The notes: generated by a model from the sequence alone, not told the origin. A DNA stretch of 64,000 nucleotides from Burkholderiales bacterium (GCA_016213205.1 JACRAZ010000027.1:62001-126000), one strand, 5' to 3'; shown: positions 34,450 through 42,804, counted from the first letter of the stretch. A program made the numbers and translations.

Positions 34450-35827
34450 CTCTCAAGAAACAAATCTGAAGACGCGGCTCGTGCGGCCACCGTCGTCGGG
34501 TCGAGTTGGAAGCCCAGTGCGGCAGCGCGGCGCTTGAGTGCGGCGATGCTGCGCTGGCGCTGCTGATCTTCGTATCGCTGCTGGCCCTGATCGACGAACT
34601 GCTCGCCGCGGGTGAGCATGAAGTACACCATCCGCGCCAGCTTGTGTGCGGTGGCGGTGTTGGCGCGCGGCTTGTCCATGCGCCCGCTCAAGCGGCGGTA
34701 GAACGCACCGAGCGCAGAGTCGCTGCGCGACAGGCTCATCGCGGCCATCTTCAGCGCCTGGCGCGCACGGTTGGCCGAACGCTTCGTGCCCGAGGACGGT
34801 ACCTTGCCGCCACTGATCTTCGTGCCCGGGCAAAACCCCAGCCAGGAACAGAAGTGCTTGACGGTGGCGGAGCGGCTCACGTCCGGCCGATCTCCGTCAG
34901 CAGCTTCATCACCACCGTGACCCCGATCCCGTTGATGCGCGTGAGGTCCACACCCGCCCAGTTGGCCAGCGACTGGCGAACGTCGAACTCCACGCGCAAT
35001 TTGCTGCCCGCCTTGGGCGCACGGCCCAGATCGACCTGGGCCCTGCTGCGCTCGCACAGCAGCGCCTGCAGCTTGGCGTCGCACTCGTGCAGGCGCCGGG
35101 CAATGTCGTCGTACATCGCCAGCGCCTGCCCGAGCACGAACAGATGTTCGTCGCGCCAGTTGCCCGTCAGCGCCTTGGTGACATCGTCCGCGCTGGCCTT
35201 GACGCGGTTGGTACGGTGTCGCGCCAGCACCTTGGGGTCGCGCTCGCCAGCCACGATGGCGCGGATGATGGCTTGCCCTCTGGCGCCCATGACGTCACCC
35301 AGCACCTCGATGAGCTGGATATTCATCTGCACCAGCGCCTTCTGCATGCGCTGCACCCAGGTCGCCTGGTCCGTGATCTGCACCTCGCGCTGGCGCGCCA
35401 CCGCACGCACCACGCAGACCTCGCCGTCCGGGCGCCAGGCCGCGCGCAGCAGCCCCAGGCTCATGAGCTTCTGCAGCCACTGACAGTCCTGCACGTCGCT
35501 CTTGCAGCCGGGCACGTACTTCATCTGCCGCGCGTCCACCAGCCAGACCTTCAGCCCGCGCTGCTCCAGCACCTCGTACACCGGGATCCAGTACACCCCG
35601 GTGGACTCCAGCGCCACCGTGTCCACGCCCAGCGCGAGCAGCCAGTCGGCCAGCGCGTTCAGGTCATCGGTCATGGCGCCAGTCTCGCGCACCGGATCGC
35701 AGCCAGCCTGTTCGGCCAGATGCCGCGGCACCGCCACCCAGTGGCTCGATGCCCCGATGTCGATCCCCGCCGCGTTCGGGAACACCTCGTCGTCTCGCTT
35801 GCGCATTGCCATGGCTTGCTCCACCAT
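34419..35827 (-). pseudogene. IS110-family transposase, frameshifted
   Basis: The first frame starts MVEQAMAMRKRDDEVFPNAA and GIDIGASSHWVAVPRHL (first DEDD Asp) and continues VDTVALESTGVYWIPVYEVL, then VPGCKSDVQDCQWLQKLMSL. It stops at 34877 after VVMKLLTEIGRT. The adjacent frame resumes DVSRSATVKHFCSWLGFCPG, with SGTKRSANRARQALKMAAMS (the C-terminal domain with the catalytic Ser region) and HKLARMVYFMLTRGEQFVDQ, to 34419. A single missing base near 34885 would restore a protein of about 470 residues. Either the element is dead or this is a sequencing error; programmed frameshifting is not usual in this family. Confidence 0.8.
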
Positions 35828-36055
35828 CGTTGATGAACGGCAGCGCCATGGGAAGCGTCGAATTCGACTCGATCTCTCAAACGGGATGCGGCTCGCGCCG
35901 CTCGCCACTGTCGCCGACGATTCCCGGACCATGCTCAGCAATGGGCTCACCACGCGGCGTCCGACAACGTCGCGGGCTCGAACCAATGACGTGTCGGTCA
36001 TCTCGGCGCTGCCGTTCGCCTTGTAGCGCATGGCCGTTTCTTCCCGAACGCCGGG
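34419..36055 (-). mobile_element. IS110-family insertion sequence (ends approximate)
   Basis: A DEDD-type (RuvC-like) transposase gene plus about 220 nt of non-coding sequence on its 5' side (35828-36055). It sits between the truncated acyl-CoA ligase and the decayed acyl-CoA dehydrogenase, which are both on the minus strand and were probably neighbours before insertion. I see no terminal inverted repeats, as expected for IS110. The outer boundaries are estimated from where host-gene homology stops. The 5' non-coding stretch is where IS110-group elements are known to encode their bridge (guide) RNA. Confidence 0.7.
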
Positions 36056-36875
36056 CACATTCATGGGCTTGGGATGCTCGGTGGCGCGCGCCACCGCCTG
36101 CGCGGCCAAGAGCTTGCGGCGTTGGCCTCGCTGCCGTAGGGCAGGCCCATGTCGCAGTTCGTCGCCGCTTTGTGGTTGAGAAGCCGCGCCGCCTCGACCT
36201 CGACGTGGCACTGCGCGAGCGGGAGCTGCAGGCCCTGGTAGCTGGAGACGGGTTTGTCGCCGAACACCTTGCGCTCGTTGGCGTAGTTCACCGCGAGCCG
36301 GATCGCCAGCTCACCGGTGCCGGCCAGCGCCGCCGTCGTGACCATGCGCTCGGTGTTGAGCACGTCCAGCAGTTCGTGCCAGCCGCGGTGCAGTGTGGAA
36401 ACGAGTTCGTCCGCGCGCTCGGACACGTCGTCGAAATGGATGCTGCTCGACGCGAGCGTGCGGGTGCCCGCCTTGTCGATCGTGGCGTGCGTCACCCCCC
36501 CTTGCGCTCCACCTCGATCATGAACATCGACAGGCCATCACTGCGCGACTTGCATTCCGAGAGCTTCTTCGTGCGCGCGACGACGAGCATCTTGGCCGCA
36601 TCGGGAACGCCGGTAATCCAGATCTTGCGACCGTTGAGCCGCCAACCGTCGCCGTCGGTCTCGGCGAAGCTGCGCACCTCGAGCGTGTTGGTGTCGGCAT
36701 CGGGCTCGGTCAGCGTCATGCAGCAGTTGATCTCGCCGGAGACAATCTTCGGCAGCAGCTCGGCCTTCACCGCCGGCGTGCCGAACTTCGAGAGCGCGAC
36801 GCCGCCGAAGATCGGGTTGATCATGAACAGTTGGCCTGCGGTGGCGCCGCCCCCGCAGGCCGCCAGCGTCTCGAT
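36056..36875 (-). pseudogene. Decayed acyl-CoA dehydrogenase
   Basis: The minus strand carries AGQLFMINPIFGGVALSKFG, then CMTLTEPDADTNTLEVRSFA and GWRLNGRKIWITGVPDAAKM, up to MFMIEVERKGG and a stop. A length change in the C7 tract at 36495-36501 breaks the frame, and homology resumes as VTHATIDKAGTRTLASSSIH, NTERMVTTAALAGTGELAIR and VEVEAARLLNHKAAT. A second 1-nt loss near 36114 splits EANAA from KLLAAQAVARATEH, where the IS110 element begins. About 95 N-terminal residues and the C-terminal segment are missing. The gene is non-functional and was originally in line with the ligase and dehalogenase-like genes downstream. Confidence 0.85.
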
Positions 36876-37113
36876 TCGTCGAGCTGCTGTCGGCCATGCC
36901 GCACGTCAAGGCCGGCAAGCTGCGCGCGCTCGCCGCTGCTGGCCTTCAGCGCTCGGCGGCAGCACCGGAGTACCCGACGCTGCACGAGTCCGGTGTGGCC
37001 GGATTCAACGGAAACTCCTGGCTTAGCCTCGTTGGCCGCGCCGGCACCCCGAGGCCCATCTTGGACAAGTTGGCCCAGGCCGTCACGCGCAGCCTGCAGG
37101 CCGACAGCATGTG
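36876..37113 (+). pseudogene. Fragment of a Bug/TctC-type tricarboxylate receptor
   Basis: About 75 plus-strand codons read VELLSAMPHVKAGKLRALAA, then QRSAAAPEYPTLHESGVAGF, NGNSWLSLVGRAGTPRPILD and KLAQAVTRSLQADSM, ending in a stop. This is the C-terminal-middle part of Bug-family periplasmic receptors (compare HIKAGKLRALAV...PTVAESGVPGY...GTP..IV.KL). The N-terminal ~180 residues and the last ~50 are missing. It abuts the decayed dehydrogenase on its 5' side and the porin fragment on its 3' side. Confidence 0.8.
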
Positions 37114-38117
37114 ACATCGCGCCTGCGGTGGTCAGTCGCACCAACACAGCCGACGACCGTCTGTTCCGGCTGAACTCGGATTCGGGCAGTTCGTCGCGCT
37201 TCGGCGTCATAGGCACGGAAGACCTCGGCGGCGGCCTGGCAGCCATCTTCAACTTGGAAGCTCCGCTCGACGCGAAGAACGGTTCGGTCCCTGGCGGCGC
37301 AGCGTCGGGGGCGTGTAACGTGGCTGCAGGCTGCGCTTCCGCCACCACGCCCGCGTTTTGGCGGCGCAACGCGTATGTCGGTCTCCGCGGAGGCTTCGGT
37401 GAAGTCACCTTCGGGCGCAACTACACCGCCGCGATCATCAAGCAGGCCGCGACGTTGAGCGCGACGCCCTCCGGCATCAACACCGGCATGGCGACAAACC
37501 TGGCGGCGCAGGGCCTCAGCAACGACTTCTGGAACAGCAACCAGATCCGCTACGACAGCCCGAAGTTCGGCCCGATCGACTTCTCCGCACACGTCGCGCT
37601 CGGGGAAGGCGTGACGGGGCGCAATGTCGGCGGCAATATCGGCTACAACGACGGACCGCTGGCCATCTCGCTGAGCTACCAGCGCGACGAGAACCTCGCC
37701 GGCAATGCGGTAAAGTGGATGATCCTGTCGGGCTCCTACAACTTCGGTTCGTTCAAGGTCCATGTCGCGTTCGACGATGTCAACAACGACGAACGCGTCG
37801 TAGGCTTCCGAGACTCGAAGTTCTGGACCGTCGGCGCGAGTTTCAAGGCAACGCCGCTGCTGACTGTCGCTGCGCAGTACTGGAACCTCAAGGATTCCGC
37901 CTCTTCGAATTCGTCCAAGCAGGTGGTGCTGAACGCCGACTACCTGCTGTCTCGCCGGACGGCGCTGTTCGCGATGCTCGGTCACGTGAACAACAAGGAC
38001 ATCGCGGTGCTGCCGCTCTGGAGTTCCGGCGTCACGGTCGCGAATGACAAGGTGTACGGCCTGGCGGCAGGGGTGCGCCACTCCTTCAAGGCCATCACGA
38101 ACGATTTCCTAGGTTGA
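37114..38117 (+). pseudogene. Gram-negative porin lacking its N-terminus
   Basis: About 325 codons of a Burkholderiales-type trimeric porin. GVIGTEDLGGGLAAIFNLEA, RRNAYVGLRGGFGEVTFGRN, NQIRYDSPKFGPIDFSAHVA and LNADYLLSRRTALFAMLGHV are all characteristic, ending GLAAGVRHSF. The signal peptide and first beta-strand (about 40 residues) are absent, replaced by the receptor fragment. Past the expected terminal Phe (residues GVRHSF) the frame continues for nine extra codons, so the native stop is lost. The protein could not be exported or inserted. A good terminator follows at 38145. Confidence 0.85.
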
Positions 38118-38144
38118 TGGTCTCTTGACCGGCAACCCTTTCGG

Positions 38145-38174
38145 CGGCGGGACTCGCTCCCGCCGTCTTTCTTT
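38145..38174 (+). terminator. Rho-independent terminator after the porin
   Basis: A hairpin with arms CGGCGGG and CCCGCCG (extended by an A-T pair) and a short loop is followed by a T-rich run (TCTTTCTTTT). It lies 28 nt past the porin stop, the normal place for a porin terminator. This supports the porin fragment having once been a complete gene. Confidence 0.8.
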
Positions 38175-38200
38175 TCATCGCTCGACGCGTGCGGTTCGAG

Positions 38201-38476
38201 TCAAGACAGGGAACGCATCGACGTGTCGCCTACGATCCGGCTGTAGGCGCGCCCTAGCCTCTCGAGGATGCGCGCGAAGAGATAGTCCTGCCGGCACACA
38301 TCGTCCAGCGCGTCGAGCTCGACTCGTCCATCGGGACCACACGGAATTTGCAGCGCTCGATCCGGAAATGGCACGTCAATACGAAAGCGAATTTCCAGCA
38401 ACTGCCGCGCGGGCTCGGTGACCCCGGACTGGAGTCCCGAAGCGTCGCCGCACATGCCGAGTGCACCAAGAGTCAT
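38201..38476 (-). CDS. Small uncharacterised protein coupled to DUF35 (pair 3)
   Basis: A 91-residue open frame whose ATG overlaps the stop of the DUF35 gene by 4 nt (ATGA), in the same direction. It starts MTLGALGMCGDASGLQSGVT; the later part is acidic and arginine-rich (DVPFPDRALQIPCGPDGRVE, DALDDVCRQDYLFARILERL). No signal peptide or membrane segment is evident. I do not recognise a family. The overlap and the coding-like third-position bias argue for a real gene; a role in the thiolase/DUF35 complex is only a guess. Confidence 0.5.
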   Translation of the reverse strand: MTLGALGMCGDASGLQSGVTEPARQLLEIRFRIDVPFPDRALQIPCGPDGRVELDALDDVCRQDYLFARILERLGRAYSRIVGDTSMRSLS

Positions 38477-38904
38477 CGGTTCGCCCGCCGGAACCGCGGT
38501 AGTACGGTGCCCGAGCCGGCTGGTTCGCAGACCAGTTCGACGGATGCGTCGAAGTCGATCGACATCGGGTCCGCATCGACCAGCGAACTGATCATGCGCG
38601 GCCCTTCTTCGAGCTCGACCAGCAGCACTGCATAGGGCGTTTCCTGCTTAAATGCCGGGCCCGGGGCCCGGTGCACCACGCTGAACGAGTGGACTTTTCC
38701 GCGACCGCTCGCGGGCTTGTGAACCAGCTGCGCGCCGAGGCACCGCCGGCAGACCGCCTGCTGGTACAACTGCACATGCCCGCAGCTACCGCAGTGCTGC
38801 AGCAGCAGCCGGCCTTCCTTCAAGGCGTCCCAGTAGGCTTGTGAGTCGGCGTCCGGCGTGGGCAGAGGCTTGATGTGGGCCTCACTAGGGTCAATGCGTC
38901 TCAC
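38473..38904 (-). CDS. DUF35 / OB-fold zinc-ribbon protein (pair 3)
   Basis: A 143-residue protein with the zinc ribbon LQHCGSCGHVQLYQQAVCRR followed by C (residues 36-57) and an OB-fold starting GKVHSFSVVHRAPGPAFKQE. The GTG start (38902-38904) overlaps the thiolase-fold stop by 4 nt (GTGA). This is the third thiolase/DUF35 couple of the window, and the only one followed by a coupled small ORF. Confidence 0.88.
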   Translation of the reverse strand: MRRIDPSEAHIKPLPTPDADSQAYWDALKEGRLLLQHCGSCGHVQLYQQAVCRRCLGAQLVHKPASGRGKVHSFSVVHRAPGPAFKQETPYAVLLVELEEGPRMISSLVDADPMSIDFDASVELVCEPAGSGTVLPRFRRANR

Positions 38905-40100
38905 AGCGTGGCCTCCGTGCCGAGGATGGTGGTGGCCTGAGTGGCGAAGCCGGCGCCCAGGCTGTGCACAAGGCCGAGTTCGGCACCCGCCACCTGTCGC
39001 TCCCCGCAATGCCCGCGCAATTGCTCGACCACTTCCAGGAAGTGCAACAGGGAACCCGGCATGCCCGGGTGGGCAAACGACAGCAGACCGCCATGCGTAT
39101 TGATCGGGATGCTCCCGCCGTAGGTGATCTGGCGGTCGTCGACGAAGCGGCCGCCCTCACCCTTCGGACAGAACCCCAGGTCCTCGAGCATCATCACCAC
39201 TGTGCCGGTGAAGCAGTCGTACACACCGGCCACGTCGATGTCGCGCGGGGCCACGCCTGCCATCGCGTACGCCCGCGCGCTGGACTGAACGGCGCCGGTC
39301 GTCGTCAACGACGGCATCAGGAAGATGTGCTCATGGGTGTAGCACTCGCCGCCGCCGAGGATGTAGACCGGCTTGCTTCGGCCCGCGGCAGCGCGGTCGG
39401 CGGCACTTACGACGAACGCCGCGGCGCCGTCGGAGATCAGCGAGCAATCGAGCTTGTGGTACGGCGTGGTCACCCAACCAGAGTTCAGCACGTCCTCGAC
39501 CGTGATCGGCGTGGTCATCTGCGCGCCGGGCGTGCGCATCGCATGCTCGCGGTGGATGACGGCGACCTTCGCGAACTGCTCGGACGTGGTGCCGAACTCC
39601 TTCATGTGACGGTGCGCCGTCATCGCGAAGGTGTTCGCGACCGGGATTCCGAACGGCATCTCGTACTGCTGGTCGCGGCTCTCGGTCATCGAGCGCAGCG
39701 CCAAGTCGGGCGACAGCCCCGTCAGCAGGCTGTCGGCGCCGAGCACAAGTACGTTGTCGGCGAGGCCCGCTGCGATCGCCGCTGCGGCCATGTTGAACAT
39801 CGTGGCCGCCGTCGCGCCCGACACCTGCAGCGTGTTCGAGAACGTCGGGGCGATGCCGAAGTACTCGCTAAAGGCCACGCTGAAGCGGTGGAACGGAGCC
39901 GCGAACGCGACGCTCGTCAGCACACCGTCGATGGCGCCGCGATCGAGGCCCGCATCGGCCAGTGCCGCCTGCGCGGCATCGGTCGCCAGTGCCATGACGC
40001 TGCGGCCCTCGACGCGGCCCACTGCCGATCGCCCCGCCCCCGTGATCGCGGCTCGTCCGCGCAAGCTTCGCATTGCTGACTTTGACTCACTTGAAGCCAT
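38901..40100 (-). CDS. Thiolase-fold SCP2/Ltp-like protein (pair 3)
   Basis: A 399-residue thiolase-superfamily protein. ALADAGLDRGAIDGVLTSVA, VYDCFTGTVVMMLEDLGFCP and PINTHGGLLSFAHPGMPGSL are characteristic. The nucleophile region reads SNTLQVSGATAATMFNMA with no Cys, and the C-terminal motif is HSLGAGFATQATTILG, also without Cys, suggesting a non-thiolase (aldolase-like) reaction. I chose the ATG at 40098-40100 because GGAGG lies 9 nt upstream; a GTG 27 nt further up is in frame. Operator candidate site G is about 53 nt upstream of this start. Confidence 0.85.
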   Translation of the reverse strand: MASSESKSAMRSLRGRAAITGAGRSAVGRVEGRSVMALATDAAQAALADAGLDRGAIDGVLTSVAFAAPFHRFSVAFSEYFGIAPTFSNTLQVSGATAATMFNMAAAAIAAGLADNVLVLGADSLLTGLSPDLALRSMTESRDQQYEMPFGIPVANTFAMTAHRHMKEFGTTSEQFAKVAVIHREHAMRTPGAQMTTPITVEDVLNSGWVTTPYHKLDCSLISDGAAAFVVSAADRAAAGRSKPVYILGGGECYTHEHIFLMPSLTTTGAVQSSARAYAMAGVAPRDIDVAGVYDCFTGTVVMMLEDLGFCPKGEGGRFVDDRQITYGGSIPINTHGGLLSFAHPGMPGSLLHFLEVVEQLRGHCGERQVAGAELGLVHSLGAGFATQATTILGTEATL

Positions 40101-40152
40101 GGCCGTCGACCTCCGTGCCTCCTGCACTGCCCGTTCGAAGGTATTCTAATAC

Positions 40153-40170
40153 CTAACAAGCGTTCGTTTG
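40153..40170. promoter_or_regulatory. Operator candidate, site G
   Basis: CTAACAAGCGTTCGTTTG is a strong dyad of the shared motif, centred between 40161 and 40162. It lies about 53 nt upstream of the thiolase-fold gene at 40100, where a repressor would block transcription initiation. Confidence 0.72.
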
Positions 40171-40527
40171 TGTTTCTTGCGGGGACGAGGTGTCACGCCG
40201 TTCGCACGGCGCTCCGGGCCGAACGTCGATGGCCGACCGGCCTGCGATCCGGATGCTGGACACGGCGGGATGAGTGAGCCCGTCATCACCAACGTCGGCA
40301 TCCGCAGCACGCTGCCGCTCAGGATCTGTCTGATCTGCATCACGCCGATGCGGCTGGAGGCGGCGCTCGGCGTCTGCGTCGGCTGTGAGTTCCACGGTTT
40401 CATGGTCCGTCGCGGGGGGGCCGGAAAGGATTCCGCATACGAGGTCTGCGCGCATGGGGCACGCGGCGTCACGCCCCGATCCTGAGCGCCTCTATCCCCT
40501 CACCCTCCACGGGGAACTCCGAAGGAC
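40171..40527. other. Gene-poor stretch with one doubtful small zinc-ribbon-like ORF
   Basis: The only notable frame is 40270-40485 (plus, 71 codons, MSEPVITNVGIRSTLPLRIC). It has two CxxC pairs (CLIC and CVGC, 13 residues apart) that could hold a zinc ion. It has no convincing ribosome site and no recognisable family, and overlapping frames on the other strand are equally open. I would not call it a gene without homologues. The rest of the stretch shows nothing. Confidence 0.25.
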
Positions 40528-41320
40528 ATGCTCGAGGAGCAAGGGCCCGAAATCGCCGGCCGTGCGCTGCGGATCGTCGGTGCGGAGCAACGCGTGCCCG
40601 TTCGCGACGGCACGCTGCGCCGGTACATCAACCTGGAGAATGCGGCGCGTACGACCACCGTGCGCGAAGTGATGGAGACCGTCGGCGAGTTCATGCATTG
40701 GTACTCGTCGGTGCATCGCAGTGCCGGCTTCAAGAGCCGTGTGGTGACGCAGGCCTGCGAAGACGCGCCGCATCGCGCTCGAGTTCGTCGGCGCCGCCCG
40801 TGACACGCACATCGCGGTCTTCGGCAAGAACACGACAGAGACGATCAACAAACTCGCCGCCCGCCTCGACGTCGGGCAATCGACGTCGTCCTGGTCTCGC
40901 AACTCGAGCATCACGGCAATGATCTGCCTTGGCGGGCCCACGCACGCGTCGAGCACATTCAGGCCGGCGCGCACGGGCGTCTGGACGAAGCGCGACTCGA
41001 CCAGCTGCTTGAGCGACGCCGGGCGAGTGCGACTGGTCGCAGTCACCAGCGGATCGAAGGTTACCGGTCACACGCCCGACATCCACCGCATCGCCGTCAA
41101 AGCGCACGCGGCGGGACCGAGTTCGCGATTGGAGTACGCAACGGTTGCTTCTGCGCCCATCCGTACTTGGTTCACCGGCTGGGTCTGAGCACGGCCGAGA
41201 TCATCCGGAAGCGTGCCGAGATCACAGGCGGGGACAGCCGCGCCACGCCGGGCATCGTCCGGATCAGCTTTGGCTTCTACTAGACGCTCGCCGACGTCGA
41301 TGCCTGCGGATGACGCGAGC
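40528..41320 (+). pseudogene. Decayed class V aminotransferase (cysteine desulfurase-like)
   Basis: Pieces of one protein are scattered over shifting frames: YINLENAARTTTVREVMETV, FMHWYSSVHRSAGFKSRVV, then LEFVGAARDTHIAVFGKNTT with ETINKLAARLD, then a VVLVSQLEHHGNDLPWRAH-type stretch, RVRLVAVTSGSKVTGHTPDI with HRIAVKAHA, and finally IGVRNGCFCAHPYLVHRLGL and TPGIVRISFGFY before an in-frame stop at 41281-41283. These match a class V aminotransferase in order. The middle, including the PLP lysine and roughly 150-200 residues, is missing. At least three frameshifts and one nonsense change make it clearly dead. Confidence 0.78.
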
Positions 41321-41478
41321 AACTGGGCCGCACGGACCGCCGCCAAGGGGGCCGGCGATCACAGGCGATCAGGCCTGCGACTGAGGTCTCGGCAGCGGCT
41401 CGCGCACACTGAAGGTCGAAGATGACGCAAGACCGCACACTTCGGTCACTTCTCAGCGAGAGTGCCGCTGCGCCGGGC

Positions 41479-41916
41479 TCAAGGCCTCACGTAGGCATAG
41501 CCTTCCTTCTGGCGTTGCATCAGTTGCACCACGCCGGCGGGCACGTAGCCGATGCCCGCAAGCATGTCCTCGCGCCCGACCTTGCGGCTCTTCATGGTGT
41601 TCTCGCAGGCCACCATCGCCACGCCGTTGCTCATCGCCTCGGCGACGCGTGCGCCGGCCGCGGATTCGAGCTTGAGCATGTCGATGCCCGGGCCGTAGGC
41701 CACCACCTCGATGGCCACCTTGTCCGCGCCCAGGCTCTGCTGGACATTGCGCGCGTTGTTCAGCGTCAGGTTCCACTTCGCCGGGTCGGCCTCGCTGACC
41801 TGGAACACCACCTTGTTCGGGCGCTCAGCCGCAGGCGTCTGCGCGCGCGAAGCGGCGGGTTGAAGGATCAGCAGCGCTGCCAGCGCGGCAGCGATCGGGA
41901 GGGCTCGTCGAACCAT
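41479..41916 (-). CDS. Exported DsrE-family protein
   Basis: A 145-residue protein with a signal peptide (MVRRALPIAAALAALLILQP, cleavage near residue 25) and a DsrE/DsrF-like sulfur-relay fold. NKVVFQVSEADPAKWNLTLN, NARNVQQSLGADKVAIEVVA, YGPGIDMLKLES and GVAMVACENTMKSRKV are the typical strands and loops, ending RQKEGYAYVRP. A conserved Cys (ACENTM) lies where DsrE proteins carry their sulfur-acceptor Cys. It would act in the periplasm, possibly in oxidant or sulfur sensing. A GGAAT/CGTCT promoter candidate lies upstream and resembles that of the sigma operon at 42841. Confidence 0.88.
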   Translation of the reverse strand: MVRRALPIAAALAALLILQPAASRAQTPAAERPNKVVFQVSEADPAKWNLTLNNARNVQQSLGADKVAIEVVAYGPGIDMLKLESAAGARVAEAMSNGVAMVACENTMKSRKVGREDMLAGIGYVPAGVVQLMQRQKEGYAYVRP

Positions 41917-41969
41917 GGTCGTGTCTCCGGTAGTGGGTGGCACGGGTCGAATCGCCCGTGTGCTACATG

Positions 41970-41996
41970 AGACGCGAGGCACGCCGCGCTTATTCC
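41970..41996 (-). promoter_or_regulatory. ECF-type promoter candidate for the DsrE gene
   Basis: Read on the minus strand, GGAAT (41996-41992) and CGTCT (41974-41970) are separated by 17 bp. The transcript would begin about 45 nt before the DsrE start. The same elements at 16-bp spacing lie before the sigma-factor gene, suggesting that both are read by the sigma factor encoded at 42841-43389. Confidence 0.6.
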
Positions 41997-42054
41997 ATCC
42001 CTGCGGCGCCGGAAGACTTGGACTGGGCCTTCTTGCTCGCTTTCGCGCTGCCGC

Positions 42055-42429
42055 TCAGTGGCTGCAGATGCCGAATACGGCATCAAAGCGCTTCAAGGCC
42101 GCAGTCAGCAGCTTGGAGTGGCCGGTTCCCCATGGGTGCGGGCGTGCCTGGCGCTCACGCCAATCGAAGGACTTGGGTTGATGCGTCAGGAGGTAGCCCT
42201 TCTCGCCCTTGGCGCCCGGCGCCGCGATGGCGAACGGGTTGTCGGCGTGCCGCTCGGCATGCGTCATCGGGAAGCCGACAACGATGCCCGTGCGCTCGGC
42301 AAATGCCTTGGTCGAGGCGACCAGCATCGGATGGTCGTCGGGCATCTCTTCGCCTACCGCGGGACTGTACTGAATGAAGATGATCTCGCCCCGATCGGGC
42401 ACCCACAGCGCGGGCTTACGCGTCGCCAT
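42055..42429 (-). CDS. mazF: MazF/PemK-type endoribonuclease toxin
   Basis: A 124-residue protein with the MazF opening VPDRGEIIFIQYSPAVGEEM and DDHPMLVASTKAFAERTGIV, then VVGFPMTHAERHADNPFAIA. It would cleave mRNA when free of antitoxin. It ends LTAALKRFDAVFGICSH. The ATG lies inside the last codons of the antitoxin gene (14-nt overlap), the normal antitoxin-first order. The pair sits divergently upstream of the ECF sigma operon. Confidence 0.85.
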   Translation of the reverse strand: MATRKPALWVPDRGEIIFIQYSPAVGEEMPDDHPMLVASTKAFAERTGIVVGFPMTHAERHADNPFAIAAPGAKGEKGYLLTHQPKSFDWRERQARPHPWGTGHSKLLTAALKRFDAVFGICSH

Positions 42430-42676
42430 TGGCAAACGCCTCCACGCCCACCGCGCCGCCAGCCACCGCCTCTCCCCCGTGCTTCTTCGGATCAAACGCC
42501 GCGAGCATCTGCTCCAACGTCGGGGCCATTTCGGTTTCGATCACGATGCGGCCGGGCTTGACGGTAATGCGCACGGGCGAACCCGCGGTCACGCCTGCGG
42601 TCTTGGCCATCGGCTTGGTGAGCCGGAGCGCGAGGCCATTGCCCCAAGCGTTGATCTGGCTGGTGGAAGTGCCCAT
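42416..42676 (-). CDS. mazE: MazE-type AbrB-fold antitoxin
   Basis: An 86-residue protein. NAWGNGLALRLTKPMAKTAG and VTAGSPVRITVKPGRIVIET form the swapped-hairpin DNA-binding domain of MazE/AbrB proteins, and the C-terminal tail (LEQMLAAFDPKKHGGEAVAG) is the expected toxin-binding segment. It should neutralise the overlapping MazF product and repress its own promoter. An AGGAG-like site (GGAGCTTGCTC) lies upstream of the ATG at 42676. Confidence 0.85.
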   Translation of the reverse strand: MGTSTSQINAWGNGLALRLTKPMAKTAGVTAGSPVRITVKPGRIVIETEMAPTLEQMLAAFDPKKHGGEAVAGGAVGVEAFANGDA

Positions 42677-42804
42677 GAGCAAGCTCCTGTTCGTTGGCAC
42701 GAATGTATCAACTGTCCTGTTGCGTGTCAACCTTCGTGTACAGATGGATGAGATGGCCTGGGCGACGATGCGGCCTGGGGACGCACACTCGAGTCCGGAT
42801 CGCT

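Noticed and set aside
34877-34900. Programmed frameshifting in the IS110 transposase
   Set aside because: The family normally uses one continuous frame, and I see no slippery heptamer with a downstream structure; simple mutation or a read error is likelier.
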